Assembly (NCBI GenBank): GCA_916613615.1
Contig: OU744727.1
Span: forward strand, 22,224,777-22,288,776
Direction: 5' to 3'
DNA length: 64,000 bases
DNA from: Steromphala cineraria
Lineage: Eukaryota; Mollusca; Gastropoda; Trochida; Trochidae
Shown here: in pieces, positions 10,444 to 21,304 of the stretch
Layout of the letters: every line of letters begins with the position of its first letter
Numbering within the stretch: the first letter of the stretch is position 1
Notes under the pieces: generated by a model
Told to the model about the DNA's origin: nothing
Seen by the model: only the letters and a program-made list of their open reading frames with translations
Databases searched by the model: none
Position numbers and translations under genes: made by a program

Positions 10444-10840
10444 GAGCTGAAGAGCTGTTCCCGAACAGTAAACAATCTCCAAAACGCAGCAAGTTGTTGT
10501 TGTTGGCCAGAATGTCAATTTCAGCTCGTGCATCTTGTTGCACGTGCCAACTGACTGAGACTTGGTGATTTTTGAGTCACACTCACGCTGTTGGCCGCCG
10601 GGGTAACATGTTTGAATTTGAATTTCTCTAAATGACTTTATAAGCATGGGTTTATATTGAAAAAGTCTTTAGTTCACACTTGGTGAACAAATGTGATTAC
10701 CAACCCAAATTATTGTGGGAATTTGACCATTATTGTATATATTGTAAATATTAAACTGAGGGAAATTAAATGGTATTTGATGAAATTTATCCATTTATGT
10801 ATTCTTTTTAAATTACAGGAGTGAGCTGCACTCCATTTTA
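10444..10840. other. Non-coding stretch before the BEL/Pao relic
   Basis: No gene seen. If the BEL/Pao relic has a 5' LTR it should end near 10840, but no second LTR copy is present in the window to define it. Confidence 0.4.
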
Positions 10841-10950
10841 TGGTAGAAGAGCGTGGATAATTGATTATTTTGGGTTGTTTGCTCAGTAAAAAGTGGGGCT
10901 ACATTGAATTCAATGAATTTGTAACTAGCACAATCTTGACAACTCTTACT

Positions 10951-11681
10951 ATGGCTGACCTTGACCCTAAACAATGTGATGTGCCTGTTGATAAGAAATC
11001 AAATCAAACAGCTGAGTTTTAAGGTCAAATTCGAAAATTAAAACAGCAAAAAACTAAAGCAAAATGTGCTTTCACAAAAGCTAAGAATAGGTTGACCTCA
11101 TTAGTTGAGGAAGTTGGCGATGTCTCCAAAAGGGTGATTAGAGATGAAATAGATCAAGTGATGTCGTTGCAAGTCAAAGCAACGGATATCATGGTTGAAT
11201 TGATTCAAACGTACAATCAAGCTAATGATGAAATTAACATGGAAAAGGTTGATGTAGAAATAGTCACATCATATGAAGTTGGTATTCCGTGGAAAATAGA
11301 TCCAACAACACTACCAGATAACTATGACATGGCTTTCAGCCGTCTGACAATCATAGAGAAGAAACTATCAAAAAATGAGTGTGTTGCAAATGCTTATGAG
11401 GATGTTATCCAACAATACCTTCATAAAGGTTACATTCGCAAAGTACCTGCACAGGAAGTAGATACAGGAAGTCAATGGTTTCTTCCTCACTTTCCAATTA
11501 TCAAATCAGATAGATCAACAACGAAAGTAAGGTTGGTTTATGATGTATCAGCAAAGTATGATGGTGTATCATTGAATGATGCAATCTACCAAGGTCCCAA
11601 ACTTCAACGTGAACTGTTGGACGTGCTTCTACGCTTCAGGAAGCATCCAGTTGCTTTGGTGTGTGACACTAAAGCTATGTA
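10951..11681 (+). pseudogene. BEL/Pao gag N-terminus fused to 5' part of RT (broken)
   Basis: The frame opens with ATG at 10951, meets a TAA at 11020-11022, then continues open in the same frame. The first part is a basic then coiled gag-like N-terminus; from about 11300 it becomes the connection and RT N-terminus of BEL/Pao elements, with F-L-P-H-F-P-I-I, K-V-R-L-V-Y-D-V-S-A and S-L-N-D-A-I-Y-Q-G-P. The abrupt change implies loss of the rest of gag and the protease. The frame is cut at 11682 by the TA-flanked MITE. Confidence 0.8.
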
Positions 11682-12559
11682 TACACAAAGAACTTAGTTA
11701 AGCACCCCCAATGTTTTCAGAAAATAAGCTTCTGCTAATAAACCATACAAAGTTCCAGAAAAACAATTAGGGTTTTTCGATAGAACGATCATTTAGCAGT
11801 GTAGAAATGAAAACATCACTCAATTTACAATTCACTGTCTTTGGATAACTTTTTTTCCCCGGCTTGGTATTTTTGAAAATCCAAGTTGACTTATAATTGA
11901 AAATGAAAGTAAATATTTTTTGCTGCAATATGGTAATGATTATTCTCTTGACTGAATTGATAATTTTTAGTAAGGATCTCTTAGCAAATGTTAGTCGTTA
12001 GAGCAGTATGAGCCTTCAAAATCACAAAATTATCAAATATCAAATTTGAAAAAAGCTTCCTTAAGACAAAACTGGCGACTCTTTAAGATAATGGCTTATC
12101 TGAAGTGAGAAGAAGTGTTTGACCAACAAGTCCAACTCAAAGAATCTAAAAATTTATTCACAGATTTGAAAGTTTTCGAAATTTTCTCAATTTTGGTTGA
12201 AAAAAGTAATGAAAATTCAAGGTCCTGCTAGGCTTTTATCGCGCATGATAAAAAAGGTTTCTCTAATTGAATGTCAACTAGGGATCATAAATGTTATTTT
12301 TGATTTAAAAAATACAATGTTTTATGCGTGGTTTCTCACCAATGACAATAGTTATATTTAGCCAAATTTCAGTGGTCTCACATTTTTTCTCATATTTTCA
12401 ATTATTTTGTATCATAATGATTTTTACGTCAATTAAATAGTAAATAAAACGGCAATTGTTATATCTAGAGTGGTCAATACATCAAATATATCACAATATT
12501 CAAAGAGCTCCCAATTTCATTTTACAAAATGGGCGGTGCTTAATTAAGTTCTTTGTGTA
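11682..12559. mobile_element. 878-bp MITE with TA target duplication
   Basis: The left end TACACAAAGAACTTAGTTAA and the right end TTAATTAAGTTCTTTGTGTA are inverted repeats of about 36 bases with few mismatches. TA at 11680-11681 is repeated at 12560-12561. Removing the element plus one TA restores an uninterrupted BEL/Pao RT frame across the site, which proves the boundaries. It has no coding capacity. A TA target fits Tc1/mariner or another TA-specific superfamily; the TIR itself does not identify which. Confidence 0.85.
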
Positions 12560-12561
12560 TA

Positions 12562-13590
12562 TTTGCAAACTAAAATCCCACCTTCAGATGGGCCTTATCA
12601 CAGATTTCTTTGGCGATTTTGGAGAGAAATATTCCTCCAGATATCTATGAATTCTGTAGAGTTGTTTTTGGAGTGACATCATCCCCTTTCTTAGCACAGT
12701 ATGTGACATAAGAACATGCTAAGATTCATGCTAGGCAATTTCCCTTGGCAGCTGAAACTGTCATTAAATCAACTTACATGGATGATGGAATGGACTCTGT
12801 CGAGAATGAGGAAAAAGGTGTTGAGTTGTACAAACAGTTGTCAGAATTGTGGTCTAAGGTTGGAATGCATGCTCGGAAGTGGCTGTCGAATTCAGTTCAT
12901 GTTCTCGAGCATATTCCATCTGAAGACAGGGCATCAGAGATTGATCTTGGAAAAGGTCATTTACCTACAACAAAGACTCTTTGGTTATTGTGGAAAGCTG
13001 AAACAGATATTTTCACATTCAAATCAGACGTGCCTTCTAAATCTGAAAATGTGAAAAAGAGAAGTTTTTTAAGTGATGTTGCAAAACTAATCGATCCTTT
13101 AGGGTTTGTTGCTCCATTCGCTGTTACGGCAAAAATCCTCTTGCAGCAGGCATGGATGACTGGTGTCAGTTGGGATGATGACATCACTGGAGACCTGAAA
13201 GAAAAGATGAAAACATGGTTACAAGAAGCTGCAGAGTTGAACGATCTAGAAATAACTATATGTTTAAGCATTGAACATACTTACCTGGTTGCCTACCATG
13301 TCTTTGTGGACGCATCAAAGGATGCATTTGGAGCTGTTGTCTATGCAGTTCATGTGTATGCAAATGGCACAAAGTCAAGTAGATTGATAGTGGCTAAAAG
13401 TCGTGTTGCACCATTGAAAGCAGTTAGTATACCAAGCCTTGAATTAATGGCTGCCATTGTTGGTTTGCAATTAGCTGCAACAGTATCAAAAGCCTTGAAA
13501 TTTGAGATACAAACCGTCACATTTTGGTCAGACAACTCAATGTTCTTTGCTGGATCAAGAGCAACAGCAGATCATTCAAGCCCTTTGTAG
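12562..13590 (+). pseudogene. BEL/Pao reverse transcriptase and RNase H (broken)
   Basis: Continues the RT after the MITE. One frameshift near 12610 and a TAA near 12709 precede the active-site Y-M-D-D (about 12775). The open stretch 12745-13590 carries the RT thumb/connection (F-L-S-D-V-A-K-L-I-D-P-L-G) and an RNase H region with F-V-D-A-S-K-D-A-F-G-A and S-L-E-L-M-A-A, all typical of BEL/Pao. The frame is lost by a one-base shift near 13540; the homology goes on in the next frame. Confidence 0.85.
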
Positions 13591-14120
13591 CCAACAGAAT
13601 TGGTGAAATACAATCCCTTACGAATCCCTCTCAATGGTTTCATTTTCCTACTGGGTTGAATCCTGCTGATATGACAACACGAGGTGTTTCAGCTTCACAG
13701 TTGATTAGCAGTACATTCTGGTGGCGTGGTCCTCCTTTCCTTGAACAAGATGAATCAGAATGGCCTCCTCAAAGTGGTTGTTACAATTCTGAAGTTCAGG
13801 ATTCATCTTTGGTCGTTATGCCTTCAGATGCAGAGTGCAAACTGAAACCTACACGGTTTTCTAGCTGGCAAAGACTTGTTAGAGTTACAGCATGGGTCTA
13901 TAGGTTATTGCACAACTGCTGGTCAGTCCCTGAAATGAAAAATATGGGTGAGTTGACATTTGATGAAATCAAAGATGCTGAAATGAAAATACTTACCAAA
14001 GTTCAAAAAGATGAAATCCCTGAAGAGTATCAAGCTTTATCCAAAGGAAAGTTGATATCTTCAAATTCTAAGCTCATCAGTTTGCAGCCTGTTCTTGATG
14101 ATTATGGTATCATGAGATAA
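13524..14120 (+). pseudogene. BEL/Pao RNase H end to integrase linker (broken)
   Basis: In the shifted frame the BEL/Pao reading goes on: C-W-I-K-S-N-S-R-S-F-K, F-V-A-N-R-I-G-E-I-Q, and N-P-A-D-M-T-T-R-G, a hallmark of the Pao RNase H/integrase junction, then F-W-W-R-G-P. It ends at a TAA (14118-14120) inside the first copy of a 350-bp duplication; the second copy has TTA there. Confidence 0.85.
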
Positions 14121-14751
14121 CATGGCAGATTAGAACATGCAGATTGCCTGTCCTTGGAATCCAGGTTTCCAATAATCTTGCCTCGTTACCATTGGGTGGG
14201 TGACCAAGCTAATTGTTAAGCATTATCATGAGATGGGTCATCATGTTATGGGCACAAATCAAACCTTGTCTTTGATCTCGGCGAGATTCTGGATAATATC
14301 TGGCAGGGAAGCTATTAGAGCATGGGAACACGAATGTGCCAAGTGTAGAAAAGCAAAAGCTAAACCAGTTCATCCAGTAATGGCACAATTACCAAAGTTC
14401 CTTGATATCTTCAAATTCTAAGCTCATCAGTTTGCAGCCTGTTCTTGATGATTATGGTATCATGAGATTACATGGAAGATTAGAACATGCAGATTGCCTG
14501 TCCTTGGAATCCAGGTTTCCAATAATCTTGCCTCGTTACCATTGGGTGGGTGACCAAGCTAATTGTTAAGCATTATCATGAGATGGGTCATCATGTTATG
14601 GGCACAAATCAAACCTTGTCTTTGATCTCGGCGAGATTCTGGATAATATCTGGCAGGGAAGCTATTAGAGCATGGTAACACGAATGTGCCAAGTGTAGAA
14701 AAGCAAAAGCTAAACCAGTTCATCCAGTAATGGCACAATTACCAAAGTTCC
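14052..14751 (+). repeat. 350-bp tandem duplication within the BEL/Pao integrase region
   Basis: 14052-14401 and 14402-14751 are nearly identical at exactly 350 bases offset. Each copy encodes the integrase zinc-binding region (H-Y-H-E-M-G-H-H ... C-A-K-C). Differences include TAA versus TTA at 14118, GGCAG versus GGAAG, and CATGGGAAC versus CATGGTAAC (Glu codon versus stop). A one-base frameshift next to TGGGTGGGTG is shared by both copies, so it predates the duplication. Confidence 0.9.
14200..14421 (+). pseudogene. BEL/Pao integrase zinc-binding region, first copy
   Basis: About 70 codons with the H-x3-H spacing (H-Y-H-E-M-G-H-H) and C-A-K-C of the H2C2 integrase domain, ending where the duplicated segment begins again. 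The second copy, 14550-14750, leads into F-G-A-F-T-E-T-G-V-D, the start of the integrase core, before the Copia insertion. Confidence 0.75.
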
Positions 14752-14804
14752 GAGTTCAGCCTTCTTTCGGAGCATTTACTGAAACTGGGGTCGATTGGCA
14801 AATA

Positions 14805-14943
14805 TGAACACTAAAGAGTTGAGCGTGCGAAGCGTGCAGTTGTCAGCGATGTGTGAAGCTGATCATGTGTGTAGTTGTCTACATGTTGTGAATAAATAAG
14901 TGAAGCGAATAATGTTCCTCCTGTCTGAAAAGACAATTTAACA
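14805..14943 (+). repeat. Copia 5' LTR, 139 bp
   Basis: Begins TG and ends CA immediately before the PBS, and contains an AATAAATAAG polyadenylation-like site. No 3' partner remains in the window, so the boundary rests on the TG/CA ends, the BEL junction and the PBS. Confidence 0.6.
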
Positions 14944-14944
14944 A

Positions 14945-14957
14945 TGGTAGCAGAGCG
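14945..14957 (+). other. Copia primer binding site
   Basis: TGGTAGCAGAGCG resembles the complement of the internal part of initiator-Met tRNA as used by copia elements (TGGTATCAGAGC). It lies one base after the LTR. Confidence 0.7.
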
Positions 14958-15247
14958 TTTGCTGTCCTGACAAAAGATCTACGGCCCACATAAACTTCGT
15001 GTCTGTGAAACTACGGTCGCCATATTTCATAGTGTCAGAATGAATGTGTGGACTTCGAATTTGTAAGTACTTTCAAACTATTCTATATCATCAAACATAT
15101 GGAGAATTCTGCGCATGGAACAAGAATTGTGATCTTTAAAAGAGGAAAACATTCATATTTGTGACTTGACTTGTGAAGCGAAACATTAACGTAGTGACTG
15201 ATCGAAAACAGGACATCGTAGTATGATTTTATCTGAAGTCGTTCATC

Positions 15248-15896
15248 ATGAGTGTTAAACTGAATCCTCCTGTGTTTAGTCACGGGAGAAATTACGAGCG
15301 TTTAAAACAAGAGTTATTAGCGTGGCGTGAAGTGACTGAATTAGTGAAAGAAAAACAGGGAATTGTGATAGCACTTTCTTTACCGGAGAGTGATTGTTGC
15401 ATACGTGACAAAGTTTTTGATAACATTGCCTTGAGTGATTTAAAAAAAAGTAAATGGATTTGAAATTCTGATAGATTTCCTTGACACACAATTAGGAAAA
15501 GATGATCTAGCAGATAGTCTTGAAAAATTTGAAGAATTTGAAGATATTGAAAGAGAAAAAGGGCAATCAATTAATGACTTTATTTCAAAATTTAATCAGA
15601 GATATCATAAAATTGTGAAGAAAGGAGTGAATTTGCCAGACGAAATTTTAGCTTTCAAACTGCTTAAGCGAGCACATATCACAAAGGAAGAGAAAATGTT
15701 AGTAATGACTGGAATAGATTATTCAAAGAAAGAAAATTTGTATCAGCAAACAAAAGTTTCATTAAAGAAATTCCTTGGCCAGCAGGCTGGGGGAGGTGGA
15801 AATAGTTACACCCAGCAAGCAATAAAAGTTGAGCCTACATTTGCTGCAAGTGAAACATTCTTTACACAATATGGTGGCAGGCAGAAGTTGGAATAG
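15248..15896 (+). pseudogene. Copia gag (frameshifted)
   Basis: ATG at 15248 opens a gag with P-P-V-F-S-H-G-R-N-Y and E-L-L-A-W-R-E-V-T. A run of eight A at about 15443 marks a one-base frameshift, after which the gag continues from 15456 (F-E-I-L-I-D-F-L-D ... N-D-F-I-S-K-F-N) to a TAG at 15894. The nucleocapsid zinc knuckle comes in yet another frame. Confidence 0.75.
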
Positions 15897-15897
15897 G

Positions 15898-16503
15898 AGA
15901 TTTATGAGGGGGCGTGGCAGAACAGGTGGCATGAGAGGAAGGCAGTCTGTGCCAGACCGCAATATGAACCCTATAGGTAGCAATGGGAGACCGCTGACAT
16001 GTTTATCTTGTGGCTCGTTTAGACATTTGATTGCCCAGTGCCCAGATAGTTGGGAAAATATTTCCAAAGTGAAGTATGTTGGTGTAAATGCTGAAAATGA
16101 AGAACAAATTGAACATGTTATTCTGTTTACAGGTAACCTCAAGGATAGTCTTGCACAACTTGGCCACGACGCCCGCTATTCTGCAGTTTTGGACAGTGCA
16201 TGTTCAAGTACAGTGTGTGGATCAGCCTGGCTGGAGAGTTACTTAGATACACTGAATCCAGAGCATTTGGAGGGAGTTTTGATGGAGGATGGCGTCAAAA
16301 TGTTCAGGTTTGGAGGTGGCGAGACTCTCAAATCCTTAGGAAGCTATGTGATACCTGCATTTGTAGCTGGCAAAAACATTGAAATCAAAACTGATGTGGT
16401 AGATTCTGATAACCCTTTGTTGCTTTCCTTAAAAGCCATGAAGCAAGCCAAAATAAAATTGGATCTTGAAAATGATTCGCTGACATTTTTGGAGAAAAAG
16501 TGA
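15898..16503 (+). pseudogene. Copia nucleocapsid zinc knuckle and protease (broken)
   Basis: An Arg/Gly-rich basic stretch leads to C-L-S-C-G-S-F-R-H-L-I-A-Q-C, a CCHC zinc knuckle. The protease follows with D-S-A-C-S-S-T-V-C-G (active-site D-S/T-A type) and continues to a TGA at 16501. The start lies in a frame different from the upstream gag, so expression as one polyprotein is lost. Confidence 0.8.
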
Positions 16504-16529
16504 ATTTGAACTATACTATCAGGACATTA

Positions 16530-17617
16530 TTGTATTCCTATAGATAAACATGAGAATATGTGTGTGGAAGAGGTGAATGCTGTTTTTCTTCATCAGTTAG
16601 ACAACAATGAAATGTACAAGGCTATTGCTAAGTTGCACAGGCAATTTGCTCATCCCCCAGGAAAGAAACTTGTAGCACTGTTAAAGGATGCAGGATGTTG
16701 GAATGATGATTATCAAGAGACTGTCACTAAAATTTATGAAGGTTGTCAGATATGCAAAGTGTACACCAAAACACCTGCACGCCCAGTTGTTGCTTTGCCT
16801 ATGGCGAGAGACTTTAATGAAACAGTTGCCATGGATTTTAAAAAGTGGAGAAATGGATGGATATGTGGTCACGTTTGACAATCTCTTCATTTATAAACAG
16901 GAAAACGCCTAAGGAAGTCATCGACAAAATCATGACGCACTGGTAGGGTGCTGGTTATGGAGTAATGCGAGGCATTTTTACAGACAATGGGGGTGAGTTC
17001 AGTGCGGAGGAGATAAGAAAGGTTGCCAGTATACTGAATGTGAAGGTACATACAACCGCCGCGGAGAGCCCTTTTCAGAATGGTCTCTGTGAGAGAATCC
17101 ATTCTGTCACCGACACGATGCTGCTTGAGATGGAGGAACAGTGCCCACAAACTCCTTTGAACGTCTTATTGTGTTGGGCCAACATGGCAAGGAACGCATT
17201 ACAGATGTGGCATGGTTTCAGTAGTTATCAATTAGTATTTGGAAGGAACCCAAATTTGCCAAACATTATGAATGATCAAGTGCCCGCATTGGATGGTGTC
17301 ACAAGAAGTGAAGTGTTGGCCAAGCATTTGAACGTCTTGCATGCTGCTCGTAAGTCGTTCATGGAGTCCGAGGCATGTGAAAGGATTCGTTGTGCACTGC
17401 GGTCAAAGGTGAGGGCATCTGCTGTCAAATATTCTCCTGGCGACTTGGTTTACTACAAACGTGAAAACAGTGACAAATGGCTTGGGCCAGCGAAAGTTAT
17501 GTTTCAGGATGGAAAAGTCATATTTGTGAGGCATGGTGGTGTTTTTGTAAGGGCATCGCCAAATAGACAGGGTTTGAATTTTGTGAGAATGATCATGAAG
17601 CCTCACAGCAACAGATC
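16530..17617 (+). pseudogene. Copia integrase (broken)
   Basis: The zinc-binding N-terminus (L-H-R-Q-F-A-H ... C-Q-I-C) and the first core Asp region run to a stop at 16876, with a frameshift, a TAG near 16945, and then the long open stretch 16965-17617 containing F-T-D-N-G-G-E-F and S-P-F-Q-N-G-L-C-E-R, the second Asp and the Glu of the DDE triad. A C-terminal basic domain with Y-Y-K-R follows. It is cut at 17618 by the long-TIR element. Catalytic residues are visible but separated by lesions. Confidence 0.8.
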
Positions 17618-18021
17618 ACAGGCCCCCGGGTCATTGAGCAATCATCCCTTTAAAAAAAAAAAAAAAAAATTTGAGATGACCCCCAGATTTGACAGCCTTC
17701 GTAGATACATAAATATTAACAAGGCAGGACGCTAATGCGATTTTCGGCAGGTTGGTGCCCAGACGCTCGCATTCGGGCCCTATCGCTACGCTAAGGAGAC
17801 ATGTTTTCCAATATTTCTTTGTGTAGACATATACTTGGATGATTCACCTATCGATCCCCATTCACTGAAACTACCAACTCTGTATTGCTTTTTCTGCAAG
17901 TCGCCCGAAAGCCGACGCGGGCCACTCAACGTAGCAAACACAGAACAAATGGCCGCCAGTGCAGAAGAGGTGTGTCACAACCGAGCGCACTCATTAGTCG
18001 GCGCGCTCTCAACTGCACGGA
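17618..18021 (+). repeat. Left 404-bp TIR
   Basis: Inverted copy of 18906-19309; the similarity ends sharply after CTCTCAACTGC. Confidence 0.85.
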
Positions 18022-18905
18022 CTTGATTTCCGCGTGGTTTTCGAATGTTAGCGATTGATTTACTGTAGGAATCACAACAGACATAACTTTCGTGTAATGA
18101 CTTATGCAAAGAAAACATTTGCGGTGAATGTTTCCTGGTAAATATTAAGTTTTAGTTCCGAAATTAATACAAAATACCACAATATAATTTGGAATTTCTG
18201 ATTATTTGTACCTAAATCTCTAAATTAATTGCCAACTGTGGTATTATTCAAATTAGAACTTTTACTAGAGTTGACTATTTAGATAATAACATCGTTTTTG
18301 GTTTAAATGACACTTGTAGAATAATATGCACAAATTTATTTTTTGATGGATTTAAGATTTTTTTAGCATTGATCAAAATGAAATCCTCATTAATAATATA
18401 AATGCCATGGTTTTCATTTTTTTTCAATAATTTTATGTAGGACATGAAGTGGGGTTTTTTTGAAAATTGTTTACTTGCTGTAGCCAATGGTTAGTTGAAA
18501 TAATTGTTAGCTTGCCACATAAAAATATTGCTCCTTTGAATGGTTAATTATAATCCAAGGATTATAATATCATTTATAGATTTGGCTTTCAAAGTTTGAT
18601 TTTAATTATTATTACTCGCCTGTGTAAGATATCACCGGTCTAATATCTATACAGAAATATTTTGAAGTTATGTTATATGATTGTTAACTGTCTTTGTCTC
18701 TATAGTAATTATTTGAATAACATTTTCCCCAACCAACTGTCACCAATGGAACTGTCACTCGTGGAAATGTTGTGAATTAGAGTCGACTTTCCTGTGCCTG
18801 CTGACCTAGTTATGAGCACATCGTGCCTTTTTTGACACAATTCGTCTGGATTTAGTACGTTCATTTTATCCATAAATCTCGCAGTAACTCAGTTTAGAGT
18901 TATCG

Positions 18906-19309
18906 CGCAGTTGAGAGCGCGCCGACAAATGAGAGCGCTCGGTTGTGACACACCTCTTCTGCACTGGCGGCCATTTGTTCTGTGTTTGCTACGTTGAGCG
19001 GCCCGCGTCGGCTTTCGGGCGACTTGCAGAAATAGCAATACAGAGTTGGTAGTTTCAGTGAATGAGGATCGATAGGTGAATCATCCAAGTATATGTCTAC
19101 ACAAAGAAATATTGGAAAACATGTCTCGTTAGCGTAGCAATAGGGCCCGAATGCGAGCGTCTGGGCACCAACCTGCCGAAAATCGCATTAGCGTCCTGCC
19201 TTGTAAATATTTATGTATCTACGATGGCTGTCAATTTTGGAGGTCATCTCATATTTTTTTTTTTTTTGTTTTTTTAAAGGCATGATTGCTCAATGACCCG
19301 GGGGCCTGT
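18906..19309 (-). repeat. Right 404-bp TIR
   Basis: Inverted copy of 17618-18021, with a handful of substitutions and a different homopolymer length. Confidence 0.85.
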
Positions 19310-19479
19310 GCAACAGATGTCTTCATCACGAGGGGATCAATTTCTGACTGACAGATTTGTTCTGCCTCATGAAGTGCTTGGTAAGCAAGATTCGTGTTGT
19401 GAAGACAATGCAAATTTGGAACAAGTATGTAAAGAATCTCAATCCAAAAGTACAACCCCCAAAATGAGTGAAAAATTGA

Positions 19480-20648
19480 CTTGAACAAAGGAGAACGAAT
19501 TCAGTATCGAGCGACAGACAAGGATGACTTTTTTACAGCCACCATTGTCAGCAGGGGTGGAAAGTGTCAGGGCAGCACAAAAACTGGTTTAACATCAAAA
19601 TTGATGGTAATGATGATGTGAGTAGTGTTAATCTTGAGCAAGTTGACACATGGCAGAAGATTGTTCCACAAGATATCAATATGGTGAGTGTTCCGAGGTC
19701 TAGACACGAGGATAATGATTGTGTCAAGGCAAAACAGGACGAGTTGGATAAATTGAAAGAATTCAACACCTACACTGAGGTTGAGGACCGTGGACAGAAC
19801 TGTATTTCAACTCGATGGGTTCTTTGTCAGAAGGATGATAAAATGAAGGCTAGGCTTGTGGCAAGAGGATTTGAAGAAGATTTTGACGTGCAAAAAGATT
19901 CACCAACTATTGGTAAGAGTGCCCCTAGAGTGTTTTTGACAATTGCAGCTTCTCAGAAATGGAAAATAAGTACAACTGACATTAAATCAGCTTTTTTTGC
20001 AATGGATTGCATTGGATAGAGATGTTTTCATTGTTCCACCTAAAGAAGCAAATATCCATGAAAATAACATTTGGAAATTGAATCATTGTCTTATTGGACT
20101 TAATGATGCTGCTAGACAATTCTACCATAGTGTTAGAGATGTGTTGGTGAAATTGAAATGTACTCAATCTCAATTAGATCCTGCATTGTTCTTCATGCAT
20201 GAAGGAGATACTCTCATTGGTTTGATTGCCTGTCATGTGGATGATTTCTTACATTGTGGACAACCTCAATTTGATACAGTTGTTGAAAGTCTCGTTGAAC
20301 ATTTTAAAGCCGAGAAAAGAGAGACCGGTCATTTCAAATATATAGGTTTCCAAATTACACAAACTGAAGATGAAATCATTCTGGATCAAGCTGAATACAT
20401 GGAAGACCTAAGACCTGGAAGTGAAAAATATCTCGCCTCAAAGGAAAACACAAAAAACAGATAGTCTCAGTTCGGAGGAACACATGTTTCTTCGTGGACT
20501 GGTTGGAAAGCTGAATTGGATGGTGCAAGGTTCAAGACCTGACTTAGCTTTTGAAATGATTGAGCTAAGTATGAAGTTCAAGAAAGGACTTGTAGAAGAT
20601 CTTCTCAGAGCAATAAAATTAATCAGAAAACTCAAACAGAACAATTAA
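19480..20648 (+). pseudogene. Copia reverse transcriptase (frameshifted, no RNase H)
   Basis: A linker (Q-Y-R-A-T-D ... S-R-G-G-K) leads to the RVT_2 start with A-K-Q-D-E-L-D-K-L, I-S-T-R-W-V-L and K-A-R-L-V-A-R-G-F. The frame breaks near 20010 and resumes at 19997-20464 with the H-V-D-D-F-L active site (the usual Y replaced by H), G-L-N-D-A-A-R-Q-F and F-K-Y-I-G. A last shift gives 20421-20648 with L-V-G-K-L-N-W. RNase H is missing at the junction with the LINE fragment. Confidence 0.85.
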
Positions 20649-20649
20649 A

Positions 20650-21304
20650 AATAATGGAAAATCGTGAATTTTGTTTATTATGTCATTATATTGTGTGAAA
20701 CCATTGGAGATATTAACAGTTTCATTAATGAGTTTCGTCTCAGATCAATAGACATGTTTAGTCAAGAATGGATTTCAACCCTAGATTCAAGCTCACGTTA
20801 TGAATATTACAGGACCTTTAAACCGTTACTACAACCAGAAAAATATCTATCAATAATTACAAACTATAATGCTAGAAGACTGTTTGGGTTTGTTAACGTT
20901 ATTGGTAAAGAGGGAAGAAAAACCTCTATCGAGAAAGAACGTCGATATTGTCCTTTCTGTGCCCTTGATATTAAGAATGAAATTCATTTCACACTGTGTT
21001 GCCCTCGTTATTCCGAATTGAGAAAGAAATATATTCCGCAATATTATCTAGAAAAACAACCAAGGGATGGCTATATTTGTTTGTTACAAACTAAGAATGA
21101 CAATATTATTATTCAACTGTCTTTGTATGTAAAACATGCATTATCAAAACGAGAACTTTTACTAAAAGAAATTGTATATTCTTAAATATGTATGTAATTA
21201 TCAAGAATGTCGCTGTACTATATATTTAATATACCATGCTGTAACTCCTCTGTATATGGACCGGAGGCCTTCCATACAATAAACATCTTTTGACTTTGAC
21301 TTGA
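20650..21304 (+). mobile_element. 5'-truncated LINE inserted at the Copia break
   Basis: An open frame of 173 codons (20664-21185) matches the C-terminus of LINE ORF2 proteins, with the R-R-Y-C-P-F-C ... E-I-H-F-T-L-C-C cluster. A 3'UTR follows with a hairpin TATGGA-(10 bases)-TCCATA at 21255-21276, AATAAA at 21279 and a TGACTT-type tail (21291-21304). No RT core remains. The insertion ends the Copia homology. Confidence 0.8.

Larger units (their letters stand above)
10841..14804 (+). mobile_element. BEL/Pao LTR retrotransposon relic
   Basis: In order: a primer-binding-site-like TGGTAGAAGAGCG (10841-10853), a gag N-terminus, a BEL/Pao-type reverse transcriptase and RNase H, an integrase zinc-binding region, and the first residues of the integrase core, where the Copia element interrupts it at 14805. 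Much of gag and the whole protease are missing by deletion. The relic is broken by stops (11020, about 12709), frameshifts, an 878-bp MITE and a 350-bp tandem duplication, so it is long dead. No LTRs could be delimited. Confidence 0.85.
17618..19309. mobile_element. 1.69-kb non-autonomous element with 404-bp TIRs (MULE-like)
   Basis: The ends ACAGGCCCCCGGGTCATTGA and their inverted copy enclose near-identical inverted repeats 17618-18021 and 18906-19309. The bases GCAACAGAT occur at 17608-17616 and again at 19310-19318, a 9-bp target duplication with one extra C on the left. Long TIRs plus a 9-bp duplication fit a Mutator-like MITE; the interior (18022-18905) has no gene. An A-run polymorphism marks each TIR near 50 bases from the end. 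It splits the Copia relic. Confidence 0.85.
14805..20650 (+). mobile_element. Copia-type LTR retrotransposon relic, 3' end missing
   Basis: Inserted in the BEL/Pao integrase. A 139-bp 5' LTR is followed by a tRNA-Met-type PBS, a leader, gag, zinc knuckle, protease, integrase, then RVT_2-type reverse transcriptase. The domain order PR-IN-RT and the V-D-D active site identify Ty1/copia; details suggest an invertebrate GalEa-like lineage, which I cannot confirm. Multiple frameshifts and stops disable it. A 1.69-kb DNA element splits it at 17618-19309, and the RNase H and 3' LTR are absent where a LINE fragment starts at about 20650. Confidence 0.85.

Noticed and set aside
17835..18026. Similar 62-63-aa frames in both 404-bp TIRs
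   Set aside because: The TIRs are near-identical, so the frames must agree; there is no ATG at the start, only one in the middle.
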